This document shows positions 56,506-64,000 of a stretch of 64,000 nt of DNA, piece after piece. Within the stretch, counting starts at the first letter, position 1; each line of letters begins with the position of its first letter. The position numbers were made by a program, and so were the translations under genes. The notes beneath the pieces are model-generated. The model saw nothing but the letters and a program-made list of their open reading frames with translations. It made no database searches and had not been told where the DNA came from. The DNA is taken from NCBI RefSeq assembly GCF_001984125.1, contig NZ_MTQL01000007.1:1736001-1800000 (forward strand), written 5' to 3'. Origin of the DNA: Leifsonia sp. ALI-44-B. Lineage in GTDB: Bacteria > Actinomycetota > Actinomycetes > Actinomycetales > Microbacteriaceae.

Positions 56506-58056
56506 CTAGGACGCGTCCCAGCCGGCCTCTCGCAGCGCCTTGCGGGCTTCCTCGCGCGCCGAGTAAGGCGTGCGCACGCCGCGGATATCGCGGTAGTCCT
56601 GGTGCCCGGGACCGGCCCACAGGATTGCGTCGCCCTCGCGCGCCAGCGAGACGGCCTCGCGGATGGCGGCCTCGGGCGGCGACACCTCGTGGATGTCCCC
56701 GTCAGGCCTGGCCGCGCGAGCGCCCTCGACGAGCGTCGCGCGGATCGAGTCGGGATCTTCGAAGCGCGGGTGGTGATCGGTGATCACGAGGATGTCGCTG
56801 CCGAGCACGGCTTCCTTCGCCATGTCGTGGCGTTTGGTGGCGTCGCGGTCGCCGTCGGCACCGAAGACCATGATGACGCGGCCCGGGGTGACACGGCGCA
56901 CGGCCGCGAGCGTCTTCGCGAAGGCATCCGGGCTGTGGCCGAAGTCGACATAGACGGTGGGGCCCGTGTCGCCTGACACGCGTTCAGTGCGGCCCGGCAG
57001 GTAGGCCTTCACGCCGCCATCCCGCGTGAGCGCTGCGTCGATATCGGCGAACGGGATGCCGCCCTCGACCATCATGGCGATCGCGAGTCCGGCGTTGGCC
57101 GCCATGTGCGCCCCGATCAGCGGGATGCGCGAGTGCAGCGTGCCGTGGGCCGCGTGCGTGAGCGAGAACTCGGTGTATTCGGGCTTCTCGTCGCCGATCG
57201 TGACGATCCAGTTCGCTTCGGTGTCGGGCAGCGACGTGATGGTCACGACGGGAATGCCGGCGCGTTTCACGAGCCCTTCGCCCCATGCGGTGTCGAGCGA
57301 CACGACGCCGCGGCGGGCGCGGTCGGGCTGGAACAGGGCGACCTTCGCATCCATGTAGTCGTCGAAGTCGCGGTAGTCGTCGAAGTGGTCGTGACTCAGG
57401 TTGGTGAAAGCCGCGACGTCGAACATGATCCCGTCGACGCGGTGGCGGCTGAGGGCCTGCGCGCTGACCTCGACGGCCACGGCCTGAACGCCCGACTCGC
57501 GCATGCGGGCGAGCAGAGCGTGCATTTCGCTCGACTCGGGCGTGGTGAGCCGCGACACGATGGTCAGGTCGCCGATGTGGCGTTCGGCCGTCGAGCTCAG
57601 GCCCGTGACGAGACCGACCTGCTGCAGGATGCCCTCGAGCAGGTGGGCGGTCGACGTCTTACCGTTGGTGCCCGTGATGGCGTAGAGCGTGGGCATATCG
57701 GCGCCGGTGTCATAGACCCAGGCCGAGATCATGCCGAGCACGACGCGGGGCGACTCGGTGATGAGGATGGGGAGACCCGCGTCTCGGGCCAACTCGGCGC
57801 CCGTGGCATCCGTCAAAATCGCGACGGCACCCTTGTCACGCGCGTCGGCGGCGAAGGATGCTCCGTGCCTATTCGCACCCTGGATCGCGACGTAGACCTC
57901 ACCCCGCTGCAGATCGTTGGTGGAGAGGGTGATGCCGTTGAGGCTGACCCCGTCGATGTCGCCCTCGACCCCGAGTCCGAAATGCGTCGCCAGATCGGCG
58001 AGGGATTTCACGGGCGGGTTGTCGGGCCGGAGTACCGGCGGCATACGCGATTCCAC
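56506..58056 (-). CDS. MurE-like Mur ligase (UDP-MurNAc-tripeptide synthetase family)
   Basis: A 516-residue ATP-dependent amide ligase of the MurE type. ATP loop ITGTNGKTSTAHLLE (about 128-134), TTPESSEMHALLARM, VEVSAQALSRHRVDG, and the C-terminal domain with VMVFGADGDRDATKR are clear. The amino-acid selecting motif, DNPR in diaminopimelate-adding enzymes, reads DHHPRFEDPD. It lies outside any dcw cluster, between dxr and the site-2 protease, so it is probably a second, specialised ligase. GTG start with AAGGA nine bases upstream; an ATG 42 bp further out is possible. Confidence 0.9.
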   Translation of the reverse strand: MESRMPPVLRPDNPPVKSLADLATHFGLGVEGDIDGVSLNGITLSTNDLQRGEVYVAIQGANRHGASFAADARDKGAVAILTDATGAELARDAGLPILITESPRVVLGMISAWVYDTGADMPTLYAITGTNGKTSTAHLLEGILQQVGLVTGLSSTAERHIGDLTIVSRLTTPESSEMHALLARMRESGVQAVAVEVSAQALSRHRVDGIMFDVAAFTNLSHDHFDDYRDFDDYMDAKVALFQPDRARRGVVSLDTAWGEGLVKRAGIPVVTITSLPDTEANWIVTIGDEKPEYTEFSLTHAAHGTLHSRIPLIGAHMAANAGLAIAMMVEGGIPFADIDAALTRDGGVKAYLPGRTERVSGDTGPTVYVDFGHSPDAFAKTLAAVRRVTPGRVIMVFGADGDRDATKRHDMAKEAVLGSDILVITDHHPRFEDPDSIRATLVEGARAARPDGDIHEVSPPEAAIREAVSLAREGDAILWAGPGHQDYRDIRGVRTPYSAREEARKALREAGWDAS

Positions 58057-58155
58057 GGAGATTCGTCCTTCTTTCTCGCTTGCCTGGTGGGAAGCCATCC
58101 CATCGTCTCATAGCCCGCACAGCAACTTTCGAGCGCCGGGCGGTATCGTCGCAAG

Positions 58156-59700
58156 GTGGAATCGGCGCTTCTCTATGTTCTCGGTGTGCTCATCGTTCTG
58201 GTGGGCCTCATCGTGTCTATCGGCCTGCACGAAGTGGGGCACCTCGTGCCGGCCAAACTCTTCGGGGTCAAGGTCACGCAATACATGATCGGCTTCGGGC
58301 GCACGCTGTTCTCGCGGCGCCGGGGAGAGACCGAATATGGCCTCAAGCTCATTCCCCTGGGCGGCTACATCTCGATGATCGGCATGTACCCGCCGTCGAA
58401 GACGGGTGGCGCCGCGCGCAACGCCACGACGAGCGTTTTCGAGGCCATGGTGCAAGAGGGCAGCGCGGTGAAGACGCGGCGCGACGCCCGGCAGGCCGAG
58501 GGTCAGGCAGCGGATGGCTCGGGCGACACGCTCGAGGGCGCCCCCGGGGCATCCGTGCCGATCGATCAGTCGCCGGATGCTCGCGTCGAGGTCGTCTCGG
58601 CGGGTGCCACCGACTTCCCGCCTCTCGACGAGGGGGAGCGGCGTCGCTTCTTCGGATCGATGGCAGAGGATGCCCGAGAGGCCAGCGCCGAGACGATCGG
58701 CGAGGGTGAAGACCACCGGGCCTTCTACCGCCTGCCGGTCTACAAACGCATCATCATCATGTTGGGCGGGCCCTTCATGAACCTCGTGCTGGCCTTCGTC
58801 TTCTTCGGCATCTCGCTCGTCGCGTTCGGGGCACCCGTGCAGACCACGACCCTGTCGATGGTGAGCGAGTGCGTGCTTCCTGCTGGGAGCACCAAGACGG
58901 CGTGCGATGCCTCCGACCCGCTCGCCCCGGGTGCCGCCGCCGGTCTCAAGCCGGGCGACACGATCGTGTCGATCGATGGAACACCCGTGTCGACGTGGGC
59001 CGAGTCGACCGAGATCATCCGACAGTCCTCCGGTGACGCGCTCGACGTGGTCATCGAGCGCGGCGGTGCTGAGCAGAGCGTCACGCTCACGCCGCTGCTG
59101 ACGAAGCGTTACGTCTACGACACCGCCAACCGTGTGATCGAGAACGCCGACGGCTCACCGAAGACCGAAGAGGTCGGTTTCGTCGGCATCTCGTCGACGC
59201 AAGAGGTGCAGCAGCAGCCCGTCACGGCCACGGGCCCCATGGTGTGGCAGAGCGTCTCGGGCGTCGCCGACATCATCGTGCACCTGCCTCAGCGCATGGG
59301 CGATGTCCTGAACGCCGCGTTCGGGCCGGGCGAGCGCGACCCGAACGGCCCCATCAGCGTGGTCGGCGTCGGGCGCATCGCGGGCGAGGTGGCGGCGTCA
59401 GATCAGATCCCGTTCGTCTCGAAGGGGGCCTCGCTCTTCGCCGTGCTCGGGTCGCTCAACATCGCGCTCTTCGTCATCAACCTGGTGCCGCTCATGCCGC
59501 TCGACGGCGGGCACGTCGTCACGGCGCTGTGGGAAGGCATCCGCCGCTTCTTCGCCAAGCTGTTCGGGCGACCCGATCCGGGCCCGGTCGACGCGGCCAA
59601 GCTCATGCCGCTGACGTTCGTCGTCGTGATCTTCTTCATGGCGATGAGTGCCATCCTCATCTATGCCGACATCGTGAAGCCCGCGAACCTCTTCGGCTAG
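58156..59700 (+). CDS. Site-2 protease (M50 family, RseP/Rip1-like)
   Basis: Intramembrane zinc protease of 514 residues that releases anti-sigma factors or other membrane regulators. HEVGH is in the first helix (about 25-29); the third zinc ligand lies in VPLMPLDGGHVVTALWEG. One PDZ domain sits in the middle (GAAAGLKPGDTIVSIDGTPV). A polar insert of about 90 residues lies between helix one and the second helix, longer than in E. coli RseP. GTG start. Confidence 0.93.
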   Translation: MESALLYVLGVLIVLVGLIVSIGLHEVGHLVPAKLFGVKVTQYMIGFGRTLFSRRRGETEYGLKLIPLGGYISMIGMYPPSKTGGAARNATTSVFEAMVQEGSAVKTRRDARQAEGQAADGSGDTLEGAPGASVPIDQSPDARVEVVSAGATDFPPLDEGERRRFFGSMAEDAREASAETIGEGEDHRAFYRLPVYKRIIIMLGGPFMNLVLAFVFFGISLVAFGAPVQTTTLSMVSECVLPAGSTKTACDASDPLAPGAAAGLKPGDTIVSIDGTPVSTWAESTEIIRQSSGDALDVVIERGGAEQSVTLTPLLTKRYVYDTANRVIENADGSPKTEEVGFVGISSTQEVQQQPVTATGPMVWQSVSGVADIIVHLPQRMGDVLNAAFGPGERDPNGPISVVGVGRIAGEVAASDQIPFVSKGASLFAVLGSLNIALFVINLVPLMPLDGGHVVTALWEGIRRFFAKLFGRPDPGPVDAAKLMPLTFVVVIFFMAMSAILIYADIVKPANLFG

Positions 59701-59802
59701 CTGTGCCCTCTGTGACGGCTGTACTCCCGGGGGAGTAGTGCCGATTCGGCGCTCGTTCGACGGGCCGATTCGCCCGGGATGCACGCCGGGTACGCTTCAG
59801 GA

Positions 59803-61116
59803 ATGACGACGTCCCCACTGCCCGCTCCGCCGTTCGACGGGCGTCGTTCCGGCCCGCCGCGCGCCGTGCGCGTATGGATGCCGGTCGTGGTGTCGCTCGT
59901 CGTGCAAGTTCCCGCGGCGCTCCTTCTGCTCGCCCATCAGGTCTCCGGCTCGCTCGACGCGGGCGGCCCCGCCCGTGACCCCGGCACAGGCCCCGACCTC
60001 GGCACTGGCGTCGGGTCCGGCAACGGCGTCGGGCCCGGCTCCGGGGCGTTCACGTTCGAATCAGCGGTCAGCTCCGTCTGGGTGTCCGTTCTGGCCCTCG
60101 TTCTCGCGGTGCTCACCTCGTTCGCACTCGTCATCATTCGGCGCTACCCACGCACGGTCGTGGTGGCCATCATCGCGGCGACCTCCGTCGAGGCACTGTT
60201 GTCGCCCATCGGGCCCCCGTTCATCTCCGTGGCCTTCGCGGTGATCCTCGCCGTGCGTCACGGTGCCCGAGCGTGGGCGTACATCGCGCTCGCGGCGGCC
60301 TGGATGCTCGTGGTGTTCCTCGGGCCGCTCTCCGGCGCTCCGTGGGCGCCGCGCCTCGTCGCCCCCACCACCCTGGGCCTGCTCGTCGTCGTCGGGGCGG
60401 CCGAGTTCTCGAAGCGACGCAGCGATGTGCGACAGAAGCTTCACGAGGACGCCCTGGCGCGCCGCCGCGCCGAAGATGCCCGACAGGAGGCGGCGGGTCA
60501 GCAGGAGCGCGTGCGCATCGCCCGCGAACTGCACGACGTGCTCGGGCACTCGCTCTCGCAGATCACCGTGCAGGCCAACGCGGGACTGCACCTCATGGAC
60601 CGAGACCCGGCCGAGGCGCGGCGCGCCCTCCTCAACGTGAAGGAGACCTCGGCGGCGGCGCTCGCCGAGGTGCGCAGCGTGCTCGGCATCCTGCGAGACC
60701 CGGCGCCGCCCCGCGCTCCCGGCCCGGGGCTCGAGCGACTCGGCGACCTCTTCGAGGTGGTGAGAGCTGGTGGCGTGAGCGTCACAGAATCGATCTCGCT
60801 CGGCGACGCCGCACAGATCCCTCTTGGTGTCGGGCAGTCCGTCTATCGCATCGTTCAAGAATCGCTCACCAACGTCATGCGCCACAGCTCGTCGGTCTCG
60901 ACACGGGTCCGCATCACCCGAGACGAGGCCGCATTGATCGTGACCATCGAGGACGACGGCACCACCGAGGTGTTCGGCGCCGATCCCGAGCCCGGCAACG
61001 GTCTGCTCGGCATGCGCGAGCGCGCCGAGCTCCTGGGCGGCTCGTTCTCTGCCGGACCGACGCCCACCGGCGGCTGGCGCGTCGTCGCTGTCTTCCCTCT
61101 GGCGGTTCCGGCATGA
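59803..61116 (+). CDS. Two-component sensor histidine kinase (HisKA_3/NarL type)
   Basis: Membrane sensor of 437 residues. A signal helix is followed by a Gly/Pro-rich extracellular loop (about 50-85, mainly G, P, S, T), then hydrophobic helices, a charged coiled coil and the phospho-acceptor box RIARELHDVLGHS (His about 244). ATP-binding motifs are YRIVQESLTNVMRH, VTIEDDG and GLLGMRERAELLGG. It overlaps the response regulator by ATGA. The signal is unknown. Confidence 0.94.
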   Translation: MTTSPLPAPPFDGRRSGPPRAVRVWMPVVVSLVVQVPAALLLLAHQVSGSLDAGGPARDPGTGPDLGTGVGSGNGVGPGSGAFTFESAVSSVWVSVLALVLAVLTSFALVIIRRYPRTVVVAIIAATSVEALLSPIGPPFISVAFAVILAVRHGARAWAYIALAAAWMLVVFLGPLSGAPWAPRLVAPTTLGLLVVVGAAEFSKRRSDVRQKLHEDALARRRAEDARQEAAGQQERVRIARELHDVLGHSLSQITVQANAGLHLMDRDPAEARRALLNVKETSAAALAEVRSVLGILRDPAPPRAPGPGLERLGDLFEVVRAGGVSVTESISLGDAAQIPLGVGQSVYRIVQESLTNVMRHSSSVSTRVRITRDEAALIVTIEDDGTTEVFGADPEPGNGLLGMRERAELLGGSFSAGPTPTGGWRVVAVFPLAVPA

Positions 61117-61775
61117 TCCGCGTGCTCCTGGCCGACGATCAGGCCCTCATCCGCGCGGGCTTCCGCGCGATCCTGCACGCCGAGGACGGCATCGAGGTCG
61201 TGGCTGAGGCATCGACGGGCGAGGAAGCGGTGGCGCTCGCCGCCCTGCATCACCCCGACATCGTCTTGATGGACATCCGTATGCCGCAGGGCGACGGCAT
61301 CTGGGCCACCGGACAGATCGTCGCCGACCCCGCCCTCGCATCGACGCGGGTGGTCGTCGTCACCACATTCGAGCTCGACGACTACGTCATCGACGCCATA
61401 GCCGCTGGTGCGAGCGGTTTTCTCGTGAAAGACACCGAACCGGTCGAACTCATCCGCGCCGTGCGGGTCGTGGCCACAGGCGATGCGCTGCTCTCACCCG
61501 GGGTCACGCGCACACTCTTGCAACGCGTGTCGCCCGCCCTGCGGCAGACGGTGGACGCCACGGCGCTGGCCCCGCTCACCGAGCGTGAGCGAGAAGTACT
61601 CGCCCTCGTCGGGCGCGGGCTCAGTAACGACGAGATCGGCGCGACGCTGTTTCTCAGCCCACTGACCGCCAAGACCCACGTCTCCCGCATCATGCAGAAA
61701 CTCGATGCGCGGGACCGCGTTCGGCTCGTCGTCGTGGCCTACGAGTCGGGGCTCGTGGCGCCCGGCTGGGGGTAG
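61113..61775 (+). CDS. LuxR/NarL-family response regulator
   Basis: Cognate regulator of 220 residues. The receiver domain holds D8, D9 and the phospho-acceptor Asp in VLMDIRMPQGDG (about 54), with Lys in GFLVKDTEP. The C-terminal LuxR-type helix-turn-helix reads LTEREREVLALVGRGLSNDE and TAKTHVSRIMQKL. Its start overlaps the kinase stop. The next gene, a SHOCT protein, lies in the same direction 160 bp on and may be a target. Confidence 0.95.
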   Translation: MIRVLLADDQALIRAGFRAILHAEDGIEVVAEASTGEEAVALAALHHPDIVLMDIRMPQGDGIWATGQIVADPALASTRVVVVTTFELDDYVIDAIAAGASGFLVKDTEPVELIRAVRVVATGDALLSPGVTRTLLQRVSPALRQTVDATALAPLTEREREVLALVGRGLSNDEIGATLFLSPLTAKTHVSRIMQKLDARDRVRLVVVAYESGLVAPGWG

Positions 61776-61935
61776 CGCACCCGCCCGTGCGCCAAGCGGT
61801 CGCGCGTGCATCGAGGAAGACGCGCGTGCGCCCCGGGGAGTAGGAGCGAAGCATCCCAACGGCAGATGTGGCGGCAACCGGTCGCGAGGATGCTTTTCCT
61901 CAGGACGGTCGACGTACGACCGCCGAGGAGGAAAG
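61776..61935 (+). promoter_or_regulatory. Intergenic region between response regulator and SHOCT gene
   Basis: It contains the inverted repeat CGGTCG-ACGTA-CGACCG (61906-61922), close before the ribosome-binding site of the SHOCT gene, and an AAGCATCC...GGATGCTT pair that can fold into a longer stem. The former is a candidate operator for the adjacent response regulator. Confidence 0.35.
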
Positions 61936-62319
61936 ATGCTTCACACCGCACTCGCCACACTGGCGCAGCACTACCCGGGCTACGGCCCCGGCCCGGGAGC
62001 ACACCTGTGGTTCCTGCTCATCCCGTTCTTCTGGCTCATCGTCGCGATCGTCCTGTTCGCGGTCTTCGGCCGCCGCTGGTCGAAACGCGCCGGCGAACGC
62101 CGCGAGTTCATGCGCCAACACTGGCAGTCCGAGGCGCAGGGCGGCGCCGAGAAGGTGTTGGCCGAGCGTTTCGCTCGCGGCGATATCGACGAGGTCGAAT
62201 ACCGGGCCCGGCTCGAGGTCATCCGGTCGTCCAGCCTGCACTCGCCCCAGGGCCCCGGTTTCGGCGGCGGCTTCGGCCCCGGCGCGGGCACAGGCCCGGG
62301 GATGCCGCCCCAGCACTGA
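61936..62319 (+). CDS. SHOCT-domain membrane protein
   Basis: A 127-residue protein with one membrane helix (LWFLLIPFFWLIVAIVLFAVF) and a charged cytoplasmic part ending in a SHOCT motif (LAERFARGDIDEVEYRARLEVI), followed by a Gly/Pro-rich tail. SHOCT domains sit at the ends of many small actinobacterial membrane proteins and are thought to mediate oligomerisation. GGAGGAAAG precedes the ATG. Its place after a two-component system suggests envelope-stress control, which is inference. Confidence 0.88.
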   Translation: MLHTALATLAQHYPGYGPGPGAHLWFLLIPFFWLIVAIVLFAVFGRRWSKRAGERREFMRQHWQSEAQGGAEKVLAERFARGDIDEVEYRARLEVIRSSSLHSPQGPGFGGGFGPGAGTGPGMPPQH

Positions 62320-62432
62320 TCGCGACAGCCCGGCTTGCTGCGGCACGGCCAGCAGTGTAGCCGGGCGGTGCGGCGCATGCATCCCTCACCGATTCGCAGC
62401 GCGTGCACACCAAGAGGACCTAAACTGACGGA

Positions 62433-63590
62433 GTGGTAGCAGTCAATTTGGGTCTCCCTAAAGTCCCTGAAGTTCTGGCGCCGAGGCGTAAGTCCCGTCA
62501 GATCAAGGTCGGTAAAGTTCTCGTCGGTGGCGACGCTCCCGTGAGCGTGCAGTCGATGACCACGACGCCCACCCCCAACATCAACGCGACACTGCAGCAG
62601 ATCGCCGAACTCACGGCATCCGGTTGCGACATCGTGCGGGTGGCCGTTCCGAGCCGCGACGACGCCGAAGCTCTTCCGATCATCGCGAAGAAGAGCCAGA
62701 TTCCGGTCATCGCCGACATTCACTTCCAGCCGAACTACGTCTATGCGGCCATCGACGCCGGCTGCGCCGCGGTTCGCGTGAACCCCGGCAACATCCGCAA
62801 ATTCGACGACCAGGTCGGCGAGATCGCTCGTCGCGCCAAGGCCGCTGGCGTTTCGGTGCGCATCGGCGTCAACGCCGGTTCGCTCGACCCGCGCCTGCTG
62901 CAGAAGTACGGCAAGGCCACGCCCGAGGCCCTCGTCGAGAGCGCCGTCTGGGAGGCGAGCCTCTTCGAGGAGCACGACTTCCACGACTTCAAGATCTCGG
63001 TCAAGCACAACGACCCCATCATCATGGTCAAGGCCTACCGTCTGCTCGCCGAGCGCGGCGACTGGCCCCTGCACCTCGGTGTCACCGAGGCCGGCCCGTC
63101 GTTCCAGGGCACGATCAAGAGCGCCACGGCGTTCGGCATCCTGCTGTCCGAGGGCATCGGCGACACCATCCGCGTGTCCCTGTCGGCGCCCCCCGCCGAA
63201 GAGGTCAAGGTCGGCCTGCAGATTCTGCAGTCGCTCAACCTGCGCGAGCGCAAGCTCGAGATCGTCTCGTGCCCGAGCTGCGGCCGCGCCCAGGTCGACG
63301 TCTACAAGCTCGCCAACGACGTCACCGACGGCCTCGAAGGCATGACCGTTCCGCTGCGCGTGGCCGTCATGGGCTGCGTCGTCAACGGTCCCGGAGAAGC
63401 GCGCGAGGCCGACCTCGGCGTCGCCTCGGGCAACGGCAAGGGCCAGATCTTCGTCAAGGGCGAAGTCATCAAGACCGTGCCCGAGTCCGAGATCGTCCAG
63501 ACCCTGATCGACGAAGCCAACCGGCTCGCCGCGGAGATGCCCGCCGACGACACGTCGACCGGCAGCCCGGTGGTGACGGTCGGTTCCTAA
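62433..63590 (+). CDS. ispG: 4-hydroxy-3-methylbut-2-enyl diphosphate synthase
   Basis: [4Fe-4S] enzyme of the MEP pathway, converting MEcPP to HMBPP, 385 residues. The cluster ligands are visible: two Cys in SCPSCGR (about 280 and 283), one in [10 protein letters not shown] (about 315) with the following Glu. The TIM-barrel N-terminus has [10 protein letters not shown] and [11 protein letters not shown] start. It completes the dxr/protease/ispG neighbourhood. Confidence 0.97.
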   Translation: MVAVNLGLPKVPEVLAPRRKSRQIKVGKVLVGGDAPVSVQSMTTTPTPNINATLQQIAELTASGCDIVRVAVPSRDDAEALPIIAKKSQIPVIADIHFQPNYVYAAIDAGCAAVRVNPGNIRKFDDQVGEIARRAKAAGVSVRIGVNAGSLDPRLLQKYGKATPEALVESAVWEASLFEEHDFHDFKISVKHNDPIIMVKAYRLLAERGDWPLHLGVTEAGPSFQGTIKSATAFGILLSEGIGDTIRVSLSAPPAEEVKVGLQILQSLNLRERKLEIVSCPSCGRAQVDVYKLANDVTDGLEGMTVPLRVAVMGCVVNGPGEAREADLGVASGNGKGQIFVKGEVIKTVPESEIVQTLIDEANRLAAEMPADDTSTGSPVVTVGS

Positions 63591-63606
63591 CGAAGGCAGT
63601 GGCCGC

Positions 63607-64000
63607 ATGACCATTACCCCGCCTCCCGCCGCCGGACCGATCGGTGCGCCCCCCGCGCCCGGTCCGGCCTCCGGCGCGGGCACCGGTCCCATCACGCCCG
63701 ATGAGTTGCAGCGCGCGCGCCGCATCTTCGACACCATCGTGGCGGGTTACAGCCAAAAGGTCGTGGGCCAAGACAGCCTGCGCACCACGCTGCTGGTCGC
63801 CCTGATCACGGGTGGGCACGTGCTGCTCGAGAGTGTGCCCGGGTTGGCGAAGACCACGGCCGCCGAATCGATCGCCGAATCGGTGTCGGCCAGCTTCCGA
63901 CGCATCCAATGCACGCCCGACCTCTTGCCCGCTGACATCATCGGCACGCAGATCTATGACCCGGCCACGGCCACGTTCGGCACGCAGCTCGGCCCCGTGC
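63607..64000 (+). CDS. MoxR-family AAA ATPase (partial, runs off the window)
   Basis: The reading frame is open to the last base, giving 131 residues. After a Pro/Gly/Ala-rich leader comes the AAA_3 domain with VVGQDSLRTTLLVALI and P-loop LLESVPGLAKTTAA, then CTPDLLPADIIGTQIYD, all typical of MoxR. Such ATPases act with DUF58 and VWA proteins encoded next to them, expected past the window edge. The ATG lies 14 bp after ispG. Confidence 0.93.
   Translation, partial: MTITPPPAAGPIGAPPAPGPASGAGTGPITPDELQRARRIFDTIVAGYSQKVVGQDSLRTTLLVALITGGHVLLESVPGLAKTTAAESIAESVSASFRRIQCTPDLLPADIIGTQIYDPATATFGTQLGPV

Noticed and set aside
60273-61775. Extended 500-residue reading of the response regulator
   Set aside because: The extension lies inside the kinase gene in another frame; the receiver domain starts at the ATGA overlap.

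Overview
The window is chromosomal DNA from a high-GC Gram-positive bacterium (Actinomycetota), most likely Micrococcales, family Microbacteriaceae. Evidence for this is the GC-rich third codon positions, frequent GTG starts, ATGA/GTGA translational overlaps, the order argS-lysA-hom-thrC-thrB-rho-prfA ... prmC-tsaC-wecA-atpI-atpBEFHAGDC, a DUF3097 gene, a Rho with a long Arg/Asn/Asp-rich insert, and DtxR/IdeR-type iron boxes. The placement comes from gene content and order; no database search was made. I see no prophage, insertion sequence, CRISPR array, rRNA or plasmid feature.

Layout. 0-5.2 kb: a five-gene oligopeptide/dipeptide ABC importer on the minus strand, each gene overlapping the next. 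5.4-7.2 kb: an alpha/beta hydrolase and a tyrosine-phosphatase-like protein. 7.2-14.5 kb: an iron/siderophore region with a standalone SIP-domain protein, an LLM flavin-dependent oxidoreductase, a full siderophore-interacting reductase, two tandem paralogous siderophore-binding lipoproteins and two FecCD permeases, with DtxR-type boxes at 7248 and 9045. No ATPase gene accompanies the importer. 14.6-19.1 kb, minus strand: a small HExxH protein, a dihydrolipoamide-dehydrogenase-like flavoprotein, a crotonase, an arginase-family protein and PspA. 19.3-22.7 kb: a C26 peptidase, DUF3097, tRNA-Arg(CCG), a transglutaminase-like protein and a lipoprotein.

22.8-47.6 kb is the conserved core: arginyl-tRNA synthetase, a DUF2993 protein, lysine/threonine biosynthesis (lysA-hom-thrC-thrB), rho, prfA, then cysE-cysK inserted on the opposite strand, prmC, a HAD hydrolase (opposite strand), tsaC, a WecA/TagO-type transferase, atpI and the full F1Fo ATP synthase operon. 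47.6-56.4 kb carries stress, repair and housekeeping genes: yaaA, ogt, an aldo/keto reductase, TspO, a PP2C phosphatase, an asparaginase, OsmC, an acyltransferase, an FKBP lipoprotein and dxr. 56.5-64 kb holds a MurE-like ligase, a site-2 protease, a two-component system with a SHOCT protein, ispG and the start of a MoxR ATPase. The dxr/site-2 protease/ispG neighbourhood matches a common actinobacterial arrangement for the MEP isoprenoid pathway.

I found no convincing new defence or mobile system. The points most worth a second look are: the ATPase-less iron cluster with tandem iron boxes and a flavin-less SIP protein; the MurE paralogue with an altered DNPR motif; the Lpd-like enzyme with Tyr where the catalytic His is expected, coupled to an HExxH mini-protein; the epsilon subunit without its C-terminal domain; strong inverted repeats upstream of cysK and tspO; and four short intergenic or intragenic tandem repeats.
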